A stretch of 64,000 nt of DNA, taken from contig NZ_QBDT01000001.1 in NCBI RefSeq assembly GCF_004124325.1, positions 3,038,001 to 3,102,000 of the forward strand. The letters run 5' to 3'. Positions 38,163-51,550 of this stretch are shown here, piece by piece (the first letter of the stretch is position 1; the number at the start of each line of letters is the position of its first letter). This DNA is from Streptomyces sp. L2. Its GTDB lineage: Bacteria > Actinomycetota > Actinomycetes > Streptomycetales > Streptomycetaceae. The notes under the pieces are model-generated. The model made no database searches, was not told the origin of the DNA, and saw nothing but the letters and a program-made list of their open reading frames with translations. The position numbers were made by a program, and so were the translations under genes.

Positions 38163-39059
38163 ATGGGTACCGTGAACCCTAGCGTGCCCCCGCGCGCCCA
38201 GTCAGCCATTGCCGCGAACGAAGTGAACGAACCCCCCTCCCGGGGGAATTCACGGCGCCGCGGGCATGCCTACGGCGTCACCCACGACAACTCCCGCCAC
38301 ACCACCCGCTTCACGGTGATCGGTAACCACCTCGCCCAGCACGCCGAGCTGTCCCTCGTCGCCATCGCCCTGGCCGTACACATCCAGTCGCTGCCGACGA
38401 ACGCGCCGGTGGACATCAAGACCCTCGCCGAACGCTTCCCGGAGGGCCGCACCCGCATCGCCGCCGGGCTGCGCGAACTGGAGGCCCACGGCTACCTGCG
38501 CCGCGTACGCGAACGCACGCACACGGGCCGCATCGTCACCCGCACGATCAGCTGCAACCAGCCACGGCAGGCGGCAGCACACCGAGACCACGCGCCCGCA
38601 CCCGCCCCCCGGGCGGCACCCCCCGAAGAACCCCGCAAGAAGCGGCACCCCCTTCCCCCGGTCCCCCAACCGGCGTACCCCCACCCCACCCTCCTCCAGC
38701 AGGCCACCGACCTCCTCGCCACCCTCCACCGCGAGGACCCTCGCCTCCTCCTCTCGGCCTGCGACACGGCCCACCTGGCCCCCGGCGTCGCGGCCTGGCT
38801 GCAGTACGAGGTCCCGCCGAGTGCCGTACGCCGAGCCCTGACCACCGACCTCCCACCGGAGGGCCCACGCCGCCCAGCAGCCTTCCTCGCCCACCGCCTC
38901 ACGGCCCAGCTCCCGCCCCCGCCCCCGCTGCGCACACCGACCGCCCCGCCGGCCGAGCGACTCCGCGTCACCAACTGCGACGGCTGCGACCGCGGCATCC
39001 GAGCGCCCGAGGGAGTAACCCGATGCCGGGACTGTCGTACGGCGGCTGGCTACCCCTGA
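38163..39059 (+). CDS. Winged-helix protein with C-terminal Cys4 motif
   Basis: A 298-residue protein. A helix-turn-helix domain at about 40-130 contains FTVIGNHLAQHAELSLVAIA, then TLAERFPEGRTRIAAGLREL and HGYLRRVRE. A Pro/Ala-rich linker follows. The C-terminus has two CxxC pairs (CDGCDRGIRAPEGVTRCRDC), a likely zinc site. ATG 38163 has GTAGGAG eight bases ahead. I recognise it as a common Streptomyces accessory family but cannot assign a target. It overlaps nothing, and a PD-(D/E)XK gene follows at 17 bases. Confidence 0.8.
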   Translation: MGTVNPSVPPRAQSAIAANEVNEPPSRGNSRRRGHAYGVTHDNSRHTTRFTVIGNHLAQHAELSLVAIALAVHIQSLPTNAPVDIKTLAERFPEGRTRIAAGLRELEAHGYLRRVRERTHTGRIVTRTISCNQPRQAAAHRDHAPAPAPRAAPPEEPRKKRHPLPPVPQPAYPHPTLLQQATDLLATLHREDPRLLLSACDTAHLAPGVAAWLQYEVPPSAVRRALTTDLPPEGPRRPAAFLAHRLTAQLPPPPPLRTPTAPPAERLRVTNCDGCDRGIRAPEGVTRCRDCRTAAGYP

Positions 39060-39076
39060 TCCCAAGAAGGAGCCCC

Positions 39077-39961
39077 ATGGTCACCTCGTCCCACGAGGCG
39101 ATGCACCGCATCTTCCAGGACTACCCCGGCCTCTTCTCACGCGTCTCCGAAGCACTCAGCATCCCGTTCCCCCAGGCCACCGGAGTCAGTGTGCTGCCCA
39201 ACGACGTCACCGAGACGAAGCCCGTCGACCGCCGCATCGACACCTTGCTGAAAGTCGAGACGGAGCACCACGGGCCCTTCCTCCTCGCGATCGAGGCGCA
39301 GAAGAAAAAGGACCTGGAGAAACCGGCCAGCTGGAGCTACTACCTCGCCTACCTGCGCAACAAATACCGCCTGCCGCCTCTGCTGCTCGTGGTCTGCCAG
39401 GACCGCGCAACGGCCGAATGGGCGACCCGGCCCGAGCCCATCGGATTCTGTTCGTGGCCGTCGCTGACCGTCCGGCCCATCGTCGCCGGACCGCACAACA
39501 TGCCCGTGATCACGGACCCCGACGAAGCCCGTACCGACCTGGCGCTGACCGCGCTCGCGGCCATCACACACGCGGCGGGTCCACACATCGGTGCCATACT
39601 GAAAGCCCTGTCCACCGCGCTGCGGGACGTGCCCGAAGACGTCGCAGACCCCATCATCGAATTCACCGCGCAAGGGCTGGGAAACCGCCCGGCCAAGCAC
39701 TTCTGGAGGAACCTGGTGGCCGTGGACCTCTCCTTCTACAAGTCCTACATCTCCGAGGAAATCCGCGACGAAGGCCGTGAGCAGGGCCGTGTCCAGGGCC
39801 GCGCCGAGGACGTCCTGCTGGTCCTTGAGCAGCGCGGCGTACCCGTCTCCGAGGAGGCCCGCAGCCGCATCACCGGCTGCGGCGACCCCGAAGTCCTGCG
39901 GACCTGGCTCCTGCGCGCCGTGACCGCAGCGACCACCGACGAGATCTTCGAGACCGAGTAG
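39077..39961 (+). CDS. PD-(D/E)XK nuclease-like protein (Rpn/transposase-like family)
   Basis: A 294-residue protein. ATG 39077 follows AAGAAGGAGC. The nuclease-like core has RRIDTLLKVETEHHGPFLLA then IEAQKKKD, the D...E-x-Q pattern of the family, and the strand LLLVVCQDRATAEWA. A C-terminal helical part includes the EGREQGRVQGRAEDVLLVLE repeat, like that in Rpn proteins. The role is unknown; Rpn relatives promote recombination. It is the second gene of a likely pair with the winged-helix gene. Confidence 0.72.
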   Translation: MVTSSHEAMHRIFQDYPGLFSRVSEALSIPFPQATGVSVLPNDVTETKPVDRRIDTLLKVETEHHGPFLLAIEAQKKKDLEKPASWSYYLAYLRNKYRLPPLLLVVCQDRATAEWATRPEPIGFCSWPSLTVRPIVAGPHNMPVITDPDEARTDLALTALAAITHAAGPHIGAILKALSTALRDVPEDVADPIIEFTAQGLGNRPAKHFWRNLVAVDLSFYKSYISEEIRDEGREQGRVQGRAEDVLLVLEQRGVPVSEEARSRITGCGDPEVLRTWLLRAVTAATTDEIFETE

Positions 39962-40014
39962 CGGTCACCCCGGGCTGAGCCTCTCGTGCGGGCCCAGTGC
40001 GCGCAGCACCGCTG

Positions 40015-40404
40015 CTAGCCGTACCCGCCCCACGGGCGCTCTTTTGTCACGTCCCACCGGACCCATGCGAGACCGCCCCGCCAGTCCTGGTGGCCGGCCG
40101 CCCATCCGAGCAGCACCGGGACCACGAGGTCACTTCCGCCCTGGTCCGACGGGACGTCGACTTCACTTCGGTAGTGTCTGTCGGCGGCCCCGTCCCGGTA
40201 CTCGAGGACCACGGTGAAGTCGTCGTTGAGAGCGACCTGCACGTAGTGCTGCCCGAGTTCGCGCTCGGGGACGTCGATCCTCTCCAGAACAAGGAAGCGC
40301 CGACGCGCGTTGAGTCCGGCGTAGAGCCGCTGGATGTCCTGCCCGGACGGGTCGTCCCAGGTGACGCCGTCATCGTCCGCAGCACGCAGCCGTGGCGTGG
40401 TCAT
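40015..40404 (-). CDS. Hypothetical protein
   Basis: A 129-residue soluble protein starting MTTPRLRAADDDGVTWDDPS, with GGGAGAG five bases upstream. It has a helix (IQRLYAGLNARRRFLVLERI), then a strand pattern (HYVQVALNDDFTVVLEYRDG) and a tryptophan-rich end (WRGGLAWVRWDV). I do not recognise a family. It is convergent with the nuclease-like gene. Confidence 0.65.
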   Translation of the reverse strand: MTTPRLRAADDDGVTWDDPSGQDIQRLYAGLNARRRFLVLERIDVPERELGQHYVQVALNDDFTVVLEYRDGAADRHYRSEVDVPSDQGGSDLVVPVLLGWAAGHQDWRGGLAWVRWDVTKERPWGGYG

Positions 40405-40599
40405 CGGCTCTCCCGCAGAGTGCATCCTCGTTCTGCCGGCCGGTCCACCTGGAACATCTCCCCGTGTCGGCGAAATCGCGAGTCTGCCGCACAACAAGCT
40501 ATCTGGAACGCGCGCCCGACATCGAGTTCGGCCTGCGAAGCGGATGCCGGTGCCGAGGAGCCCACGTACACCCCCCGGCACCGGCCCTGGCCGGCCCCC

Positions 40600-41484
40600 T
40601 CAGCCGGCCTGCCACAGGGCCGGGACCGACGGGGGTTCCCAGCCGGTCTGGGCCGTGTGGGTCTGGAGGCAGACGTAGGGCTTGCCGGCGTAGGTCACGC
40701 GGTCGCCGGGGCGGTACGTCGTGCCGGCGGCCCAGGTGGTGCCGGAGGGCGGCGGGGTGGTGGGGTCGCCGCCCCCGCCCGGGTCCTGCGGGACGTCGAG
40801 GACGAAGTCGAACGCGGCCTCGCGGCCCCCGTTGCCGTCGCGCACGGTCATCAGCAGGCGCGGGTCGAAGATCGTGTCGGTGCTGTTGCGCGGCTCGTTC
40901 GGGAAGTACAGCTGGGTGGTGAGGATCGGGCGGCCCGGCGCCTGGAGCTTGACGTGGATGTGCCGGGTGCGGCCGGGGTAGAGGCCCGGGACGATGGTCG
41001 TCAGGCCGAACGCGCCGGTGGAGTCGGTGTACTGGTGGCCGCGCAGGGTGAACCCGGTGTTGTCGTAGGCGCCGTTGTCGTCCGCCTGCCAGAAGTCCAG
41101 CAGGGCACCGGCGACGGGGAGGCAGGCGCTGCCGAAGACGTAGCCGGACACCGTGAGGCGGGTGCCGGGCATGCCGGGCTCCAACAGGCTCGTGCGCTCG
41201 GGCGAGTTGGGCTTGAAGTAGGGGCCCTCGATCTGCTCCGGCGTGGGGTCGTCGCCGTCGTCGCAGGGCGGGGTGAGGGGCACGCTCGTGCCGGTGGCGG
41301 CCATGGTGCGGGCGAGGGCCGGGCCGCCGATGAGGGCGACCGGGATCGCGGCACCGGCCGCGACCGCCGCGCGCAGGACCGTCTTGCGCGAGATCGGCCG
41401 GGATACCGGCCGGGACTCCGGCCGGGACTCCGGCCGGGACTGCTCGGAGGGCGAGGGGTTCGGGGAGTGCGGCTCGCTGTCCAT
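40600..41484 (-). CDS. Secreted intradiol ring-cleavage dioxygenase with C-terminal carbohydrate-binding module
   Basis: A 294-residue exported enzyme expected to open catechol-type aromatic rings between the hydroxyls, using non-haem Fe(III). A Tat-like signal SRKTVLRAAVAAGAAIPVAL with a lysine in the second arginine position precedes LARTMA. The ligands are visible: EGPYFKPNSPE (Tyr), SGAFGL-type GLTTIVPGLYPG (Tyr) and RTRHIHVKLQ (His, His). After a Gly/Pro linker, TTWAAGTTYRPGDRVTYAGK then QTHTAQTGWEPP is a CBM5/12 module. This fusion is known from lignocellulose-degrading Streptomyces. It is 51 bases downstream of an AraC gene on the same strand. Confidence 0.9.
   Translation of the reverse strand: MDSEPHSPNPSPSEQSRPESRPESRPVSRPISRKTVLRAAVAAGAAIPVALIGGPALARTMAATGTSVPLTPPCDDGDDPTPEQIEGPYFKPNSPERTSLLEPGMPGTRLTVSGYVFGSACLPVAGALLDFWQADDNGAYDNTGFTLRGHQYTDSTGAFGLTTIVPGLYPGRTRHIHVKLQAPGRPILTTQLYFPNEPRNSTDTIFDPRLLMTVRDGNGGREAAFDFVLDVPQDPGGGGDPTTPPPSGTTWAAGTTYRPGDRVTYAGKPYVCLQTHTAQTGWEPPSVPALWQAG
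41406..41441 (+). repeat. Three tandem copies of a 12-bp unit
   Basis: CCGGCCGGGACT occurs three times in tandem in the start of the dioxygenase gene, encoding repeated SRPE units just before the signal segment. A fourth, altered unit precedes it. Confidence 0.85.
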
Positions 41485-41535
41485 ACCTGCTCCTTGTGGG
41501 GGCGGGGCGAGGGGCCATGCGGATCGGCAACGAAC

Positions 41536-42483
41536 CTAGGCGGGTCCGTCCGGCGCTTCGATGGACTGGTCGTGGCGACTGTGGTGCTTTCGGAAGTCAC
41601 CGGGACTGCGGCCGGTCTCGCGCCGGAAGAACCGGCAGAAGTAGGCGGGGTCGGTGATGCCGACGCGCGCCGCCACCTGCCGTACCGGTAACTCCGTGTG
41701 GGCCAGCAGGCGTTGGGCCTGGTACACCCGCGCCTCGATGAGCAGCCGGCCGGGGCTGCGGCCGGTAGAGGCGCGCACGGCCTGGTTGAGGTGGCCGGGC
41801 GAGACGCCGAGCCGCTCGGCGCACTCCCCCACCGACCAGGCCGCCGCCTCCCGCCGCGCCGTCAGCCGCGCGAACGCCTCGGCGAGCCCGCGGGGCCCGG
41901 GACGCGGGCCGGAGCGGGGGCGTCCCGGGCCGGTCTCCCCCCGCCGGTCCAGGCGGGCCGCGCGGACGATCAGGACGTGCAGGAGCGCGCGGAGCACGCT
42001 CTCGTGTCCGGGGGCCCGCTGCCGGTGCTCCGCCGCCAGGTCGGCCATCAGGCCGCCGACGCGTACGTCGTCCTCGGCGTCCAGGGCGAACCAGCAGGTG
42101 CGGCCGAGCCCGCGCAGGAGGTCGATGTCGCCGGGGTGGTCCACCAGGAAGTCCTCGGTGAACAGGGCGAGCGTGCCGTCCAGTCCGCGCCCGTCCTGCC
42201 AGTGGTGGATCTGGCCGGGCAGGATCACGGCCAGGTGCGGCGGCCGTACCGGCCAGCGGGCCAGGTCGACGACATGGGCGCCGGAACCGGCGGTGACGTG
42301 GACGATCTCGTAGAAGGTGTGCCGGTGCGGGTGCGTGGTCCGGGACAGCGGGCCCATCGCGTCGAAGGAGCCCGCGGCGAACGGCAGCCCGTCGGGGCCG
42401 GCCACCTCCAGCCGGTGCAGGGGCGGCTCCCCCGGGCGCGGGACGAGAGGGGTCGTCCCCGGCGGGACGGTGGTGCTGCGCAT
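41536..42483 (-). CDS. AraC family transcriptional regulator
   Basis: A 315-residue regulator. The N-terminal cupin-like part has [20 protein letters not shown] and [13 protein letters not shown]. The C-terminal pair of helix-turn-helix motifs starts near [20 protein letters not shown] and ends in the family signature [23 protein letters not shown] 42483 has GGGGAGG upstream. Its place right before the dioxygenase suggests it regulates that gene. Confidence 0.93.
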   Translation of the reverse strand: MRSTTVPPGTTPLVPRPGEPPLHRLEVAGPDGLPFAAGSFDAMGPLSRTTHPHRHTFYEIVHVTAGSGAHVVDLARWPVRPPHLAVILPGQIHHWQDGRGLDGTLALFTEDFLVDHPGDIDLLRGLGRTCWFALDAEDDVRVGGLMADLAAEHRQRAPGHESVLRALLHVLIVRAARLDRRGETGPGRPRSGPRPGPRGLAEAFARLTARREAAAWSVGECAERLGVSPGHLNQAVRASTGRSPGRLLIEARVYQAQRLLAHTELPVRQVAARVGITDPAYFCRFFRRETGRSPGDFRKHHSRHDQSIEAPDGPA

Positions 42484-42558
42484 CGCGATCCTCCCCAGTA
42501 CAGGTCCAGACCAATCATGGGAAGTGTACGGCGCACACGGCGAAGGGCCGCGCATGGC

Positions 42559-42594
42559 GAAGGGCCCGTACGACCGAGGTCGTACGGGCCCTTC
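42559..42594 (-). terminator. Perfect 16-bp hairpin after tuf
   Basis: GAAGGGCCCGTACGAC (42559-42574) pairs with 42579-42594 around a CGAG tetraloop, 42 bases past the tuf stop. The stem is symmetric, so it may also end leftover read-through from the AraC side. Confidence 0.9.
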
Positions 42595-42635
42595 AGGAGC
42601 TCCGGGGAGCTACCAGGCGGTCAAGCCAACAAGAC

Positions 42636-43829
<1,194 letters not shown>

Positions 43830-43914
43830 TGGGGTCCTCCTGTGGAGTGGTTCTGTACGCCTTACTTCATCGGCGCCAGGTGATCTTTGCTGTCAAAACC
43901 CGGAACCGGTACCC

Positions 43915-43948
43915 GGGGCAAACATCCGTGTTTGCGGCTGTTTGCCCC
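43915..43948 (-). promoter_or_regulatory. Mutually exclusive hairpins in the fusA-tuf gap
   Basis: The segment 43915-43924 (GGGGCAAACA on plus) can pair perfectly over 10 bp with 43939-43948. Alternatively, 43918-43924 can pair over 7 bp with 43929-43935. In the transcript the arms read GGGGCAAACA, then GCAAACA, then TGTTTGCCCC. A TTGACC at 43961-43966 could be a -35 box of a separate tuf promoter, without a good -10. Confidence 0.6.
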
Positions 43949-44005
43949 TTGAGGCTCCGGGGTCAAGCCTAAGGCGTGTGAACGCGGCGTGTTAAACGCG
44001 GTGCG

Positions 44006-46132
44006 TTACTCGCCCTTGGCCTTCGCGATGATCTCCTCGGCGACGTTCCGCGGAACCTCGGCGTAGGAGTCGAACTGCATCGAGTAGCTCGCGCGACCCG
44101 ACGTCTTGCTACGGAGGTCGCCGACGTAGCCGAACATCTCCGACAGGGGCACGAGGCCCTTCACGACGCGGGCACCGGCCCGCTCCTCCATGGCCTGGAT
44201 CTGGCCACGGCGGGAGTTGATGTCGCCGATGACGTCACCCATGTAGTCCTCGGGCGTGGTGACCTCGACGGCCATCATCGGCTCAAGCAGCACGGGGCTG
44301 GCCTTGCGAGCGGCCTCCTTGAAGGCCTGCGAACCGGCGATCTTGAAGGCCAGCTCGGAGGAGTCGACCTCGTGGTAGCCACCGTCGATGAGCGTGACGC
44401 GGACGCCCGTCATCTCGTAGCCGGCGAGGATGCCGAACTGCATGGCCTCCTGCGCACCGGCGTCGACCGAAGGGATGTACTCCTTCGGGATACGGCCACC
44501 GGTCACCTTGTTCACGAACTCGTACGAGGCGTCGCCGCCCTCGATGGGCTCGATCGCGATCTGCACCTTGGCGAACTGACCGGTACCACCGGTCTGCTTC
44601 TTGTGGGTGTAGTCCACGCGCTCGACGGCCTTGCGGATCGTCTCGCGGTACGCGACCTGCGGCTTGCCGACGTTGGCCTCGACCTTGAACTCACGGCGCA
44701 TACGGTCGACCAGCACCTCGAGGTGCAGCTCGCCCATACCACCGATGATGGTCTGGCCCGTCTCCTCGTCCGAGTGGACCTGGAACGACGGGTCCTCCTC
44801 GGCCAGGCGCTGGATCGCGACGCCCAGCTTCTCCTGGTCGCCCTTCGACTTGGGCTCGATGGCGACCTGGATGACCGGCGCCGGGAAGTCCATGGACTCC
44901 AGGATCACCGGCTGCTTGTCGTCGCACAGCGTCTCGCCCGTCGTGGTCTGCTTCAGACCCATGACCGCGACGATGTCGCCGGCGCCCACCGACTCGATCT
45001 CCTCACGCTTGTTGGCGTGCATGCGGTAGATCTTGCCGATGCGCTCCTTCTTGCCCTTGACGGAGTTCAGCACGGCGGAGCCGGACTCCAGGCGGCCCGA
45101 GTAGACCCGGACGAAGGTGAGCTTGCCCAGGTGCGGGTCGCTCATGATCTTGAACGCGAGGGCCGACAGCGGCTCGTCCTCGGACGGCTTGCGCTTGACG
45201 ACGACCTCGGCGTCCTTGACGTCGTGGCCCTCGATGGCCTCGACGTCGAGCGGGGTCGGCAGGTAGCGCACGACCGCGTCGAGCAGGGGCTGGACGCCCT
45301 TGTTCTTGAACGCGGTACCGCAGAACACCGGGGTGACCGTGGTGTCCGACGACTTGCCCGAGGCGATGGTGATACGACGGATCGCGGCGTACAGCTGCTC
45401 CTCCGAGGGCTCCTGGCCCTCCAGGAACAGCTCCATGATCTCTTCGTCGTTCTCCGCGACGGCCTCGACGAGCTTGTTGTGCCACTCCTCGGCGGCCTCG
45501 GTGTGCGTGGCCGGGATGTCGACGACGTCGTACATCTCGCCCTTCGCCGCCTCGGCGGACCACACGAGCGCCTTCATGCGGACCAGGTCCACGACGCCCT
45601 TGAAGTCGGCCTCGGCACCGATCGGGAGCTGCATGACCAGCGGCTGGGCGCCCAGGCGGTCCGAGATCATGTCCACGCAGCGGTGGAACTCGGCGCCGGT
45701 ACGGTCCAGCTTGTTCACGAAGCAGATACGCGGCACGCCGTAACGGTCGGCCTGACGCCACACCGTCTCGGACTGGGGCTCGACACCGGCGACACCGTCG
45801 AACACGGTCACGGCACCGTCGAGCACACGCAGGGAGCGCTCCACCTCGACGGTGAAGTCGACGTGCCCCGGGGTGTCGATGATGTTGATCGTGTAGTCGT
45901 TGTTCTCCAGCGGCCAGTGGCAGGTGGTGGCAGCGGACGTGATCGTGATGCCACGCTCCTGCTCCTGCTCCATCCAGTCCATCGTGGCGGCGCCGTCGTG
46001 GACCTCGCCGATCTTGTACGAAACGCCGGTGTAGAACAGGATCCGCTCGGTGGTGGTCGTCTTGCCCGCGTCGATGTGGGCCATGATCCCGATGTTGCGG
46101 ACCCTGGCCAGGTCAAGTGAAGTGGTAGCCAT
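44006..46132 (-). CDS. fusA: Elongation factor G
   Basis: The 708-residue translocase GTPase. G1 [20 protein letters not shown]3 [20 protein letters not shown] and G4 [10 protein letters not shown] are present, then domain IV ([19 protein letters not shown]) and the C-terminal [20 protein letters not shown]. It is 39 bases after rpsG in the str operon. Confidence 0.98.
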   Translation of the reverse strand: MATTSLDLARVRNIGIMAHIDAGKTTTTERILFYTGVSYKIGEVHDGAATMDWMEQEQERGITITSAATTCHWPLENNDYTINIIDTPGHVDFTVEVERSLRVLDGAVTVFDGVAGVEPQSETVWRQADRYGVPRICFVNKLDRTGAEFHRCVDMISDRLGAQPLVMQLPIGAEADFKGVVDLVRMKALVWSAEAAKGEMYDVVDIPATHTEAAEEWHNKLVEAVAENDEEIMELFLEGQEPSEEQLYAAIRRITIASGKSSDTTVTPVFCGTAFKNKGVQPLLDAVVRYLPTPLDVEAIEGHDVKDAEVVVKRKPSEDEPLSALAFKIMSDPHLGKLTFVRVYSGRLESGSAVLNSVKGKKERIGKIYRMHANKREEIESVGAGDIVAVMGLKQTTTGETLCDDKQPVILESMDFPAPVIQVAIEPKSKGDQEKLGVAIQRLAEEDPSFQVHSDEETGQTIIGGMGELHLEVLVDRMRREFKVEANVGKPQVAYRETIRKAVERVDYTHKKQTGGTGQFAKVQIAIEPIEGGDASYEFVNKVTGGRIPKEYIPSVDAGAQEAMQFGILAGYEMTGVRVTLIDGGYHEVDSSELAFKIAGSQAFKEAARKASPVLLEPMMAVEVTTPEDYMGDVIGDINSRRGQIQAMEERAGARVVKGLVPLSEMFGYVGDLRSKTSGRASYSMQFDSYAEVPRNVAEEIIAKAKGE

Positions 46133-46171
46133 AAGGCTTCAGTCTTCTCTCGGTCTCGATGTGGGTAGCGA

Positions 46172-46642
46172 CTACCAGCGGTAGTGCGCGAAGGCCTTGT
46201 TGGACTCGGCCATCTTGTGGGTGTCCTCGCGCTTCTTCACGGCCGCACCGAGGCCGTTCGAGGCGTCGAGAAGCTCGTTGAGCAGACGCTCGGTCATGGT
46301 CTTCTCGCGACGGGCGCGGGAGTAGCCGACGAGCCAGCGCAGCGCCAGGGTGTTCGCACGACCGGGCTTGACCTCGATCGGCACCTGGTACGTGGCGCCA
46401 CCGACGCGGCGGGACTTGACCTCGAGGGTCGGCTTGATGTTCTCCAGCGCGCGCTTCAGCGTGATGATCGGGTCGTTGCCCGTCTTCTCACGCAGACCCT
46501 CCATGGCGCCGTAGACGATGCGCTCGGCGGTGGAGCGCTTGCCGTTCAGCAGCACCTTGTTGATCAGCGACGTGACCAGAGGAGAACCGTAGACCGGGTC
46601 GATGATGACCGGGCGCTTCGGGGCGGGGCCCTTACGAGGCAT
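46172..46642 (-). CDS. rpsG: 30S ribosomal protein S7
   Basis: A 156-residue head organiser: [20 protein letters not shown], then [20 protein letters not shown] and [19 protein letters not shown]. In E. coli S7 represses the str operon from the S12-S7 gap; here only 2 bases separate rpsL and rpsG, so that site is absent. Confidence 0.98.
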   Translation of the reverse strand: MPRKGPAPKRPVIIDPVYGSPLVTSLINKVLLNGKRSTAERIVYGAMEGLREKTGNDPIITLKRALENIKPTLEVKSRRVGGATYQVPIEVKPGRANTLALRWLVGYSRARREKTMTERLLNELLDASNGLGAAVKKREDTHKMAESNKAFAHYRW

Positions 46643-46644
46643 TT

Positions 46645-47016
46645 CTACTTCTCCTTCTTGGCGCCGTAGCGGGAACGGGCCTGCTTGCGGTTCTTGACAC
46701 CCTGGGTGTCGAGGGAGCCACGGATGATCTTGTAGCGAACACCCGGCAGGTCCTTCACACGGCCGCCGCGCACGAGCACGATGGAGTGCTCCTGCAGGTT
46801 GTGTCCCTCACCCGGAATGTAAGCGGTGACCTCGATCCCGCTGGTCAGACGCACACGCGCGACCTTACGCAGGGCCGAGTTCGGCTTCTTCGGGGTGGTC
46901 GTGAACACACGCGTGCAGACGCCACGACGCTGAGGGGAACCCTCGAGTGCGGGCGTCTTGTTCTTCTCGACCTTGTCCTGCCGGCCCTTACGGACCAGCT
47001 GCTGGATCGTAGGCAC
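46645..47016 (-). CDS. rpsL: 30S ribosomal protein S12
   Basis: A 123-residue decoding-centre protein starting GTG ([20 protein letters not shown]) with GGAGAAG upstream. The longer frame to 47127 crosses the leader motif and was rejected. Lys43 ([13 protein letters not shown]) and Lys88 ([12 protein letters not shown]) are wild type, so nothing here predicts streptomycin resistance. It opens the str operon. Confidence 0.98.
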   Translation of the reverse strand: MPTIQQLVRKGRQDKVEKNKTPALEGSPQRRGVCTRVFTTTPKKPNSALRKVARVRLTSGIEVTAYIPGEGHNLQEHSIVLVRGGRVKDLPGVRYKIIRGSLDTQGVKNRKQARSRYGAKKEK

Positions 47017-47066
47017 TACTTCTCCGGTTTCTGTGTGCCGATTTGTACAGCTAACCTGGAACTTCG

Positions 47067-47091
47067 CCGACCCACGCGGTCGGGTGTGTCG
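47067..47091 (-). promoter_or_regulatory. Shared leader motif, rpsL copy
   Basis: 24 of 25 bases match the rpsJ leader motif at 19382-19406, including the CCGACC-GCGTG-GGTCGG hairpin. It ends 50 bases before the rpsL start and lies in the predicted leader. Confidence 0.75.
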
Positions 47092-47208
47092 GATCCGCAG
47101 GCTTCCGCCGCGAGGCGAAAAGGGCACGGATCACGGTGGCCGCTCTCGGCTCCGCTGCGGTTTACAGGCACGCAACAGGGTCAGGGCACACCCCAGGCAC
47201 AAGGTCTG

Positions 47209-47237
47209 AGCGTACCCAGCCCAACGACTCCGGTCAA
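47209..47237 (-). promoter_or_regulatory. Promoter-like pair for the str operon
   Basis: TTGACC (47232-47237) and TACGCT (47209-47214) on the minus strand are spaced by 17 bases. Transcription would start near 47202, leaving a leader of about 185 bases before rpsL. Confidence 0.7.
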
Positions 47238-47387
47238 AACAGAAGCCGTCCTGCCCTCCCCCGACCCCCGACCGCCCCTCCTGCCAGGAGCGCCAGAAGG
47301 CCCGTAGAGCCACTCCGAGCGCCGTCCTGGGGCCGCCGGACGCCCGCCGAGCCGGGGGACCGCCTCGGCGCGGGCTGCGCCCCCTCA

Positions 47388-47416
47388 GGGGCGCGGGGAA
47401 CTGCGCGACCAGCCAC
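47388..47416 (+). repeat. Dispersed 29-bp repeat, copy 3
   Basis: Identical to the element at 3491-3519 and in the same orientation. It lies between the rpoC terminator and the rpsL promoter. Confidence 0.85.
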
Positions 47417-47490
47417 CACGCGCCGGCGGTCGCCGTATGACACTCGGCACCCGAAGGCGCCGGCGCGGCCGGGGCCGGCGCCGGGAAAGG

Positions 47491-47530
47491 CCGCAGGGCG
47501 GCCACTCCCTACGGAGTGACCGCCCTGCGG
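47491..47530 (-). terminator. Hairpin after rpoC
   Basis: Arms 47491-47508 and 47513-47530 pair over 17 bp with one mismatch (CCGCAGGGCGG outer stem, CACTCC inner stem) around a CTAC loop. It starts 11 bases past the rpoC stop. Confidence 0.9.
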
Positions 47531-47541
47531 ACCGTGCTCGC

Positions 47542-51450
<3,909 letters not shown>

Positions 51451-51513
51451 TATGCGTCAATCCCTCTCAGGGTTGTAAGTCTGTGGTCTGAAACGGGGGC
51501 CTGGGGGTCGGCG

Positions 51514-51538
51514 GGGGCCCTCAAGGGGTGAGGGCCCC
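51514..51538 (-). other. Hairpin between rpoB and rpoC
   Basis: GGGCCCTCA pairs with TGAGGGCCC (ten pairs in all, 51514-51523 with 51529-51538) around a 5-base loop, soon after the rpoB stop. It is probably an mRNA-processing or stability element, because rpoC is expected to be co-transcribed. Confidence 0.5.
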
Positions 51539-51550
51539 GCCGGACTCCCG

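Noticed and set aside
39077..39961. Insertion sequence or transposase remnant
   Set aside because: The protein is distantly transposase-like, but no terminal inverted repeats or target duplication were seen around it.
46645..47016. Looked for streptomycin-resistance changes in rpsL and rifampicin changes in rpoB
   Set aside because: Lys43 and Lys88 of S12 and the rifampicin region of RpoB read as wild type.
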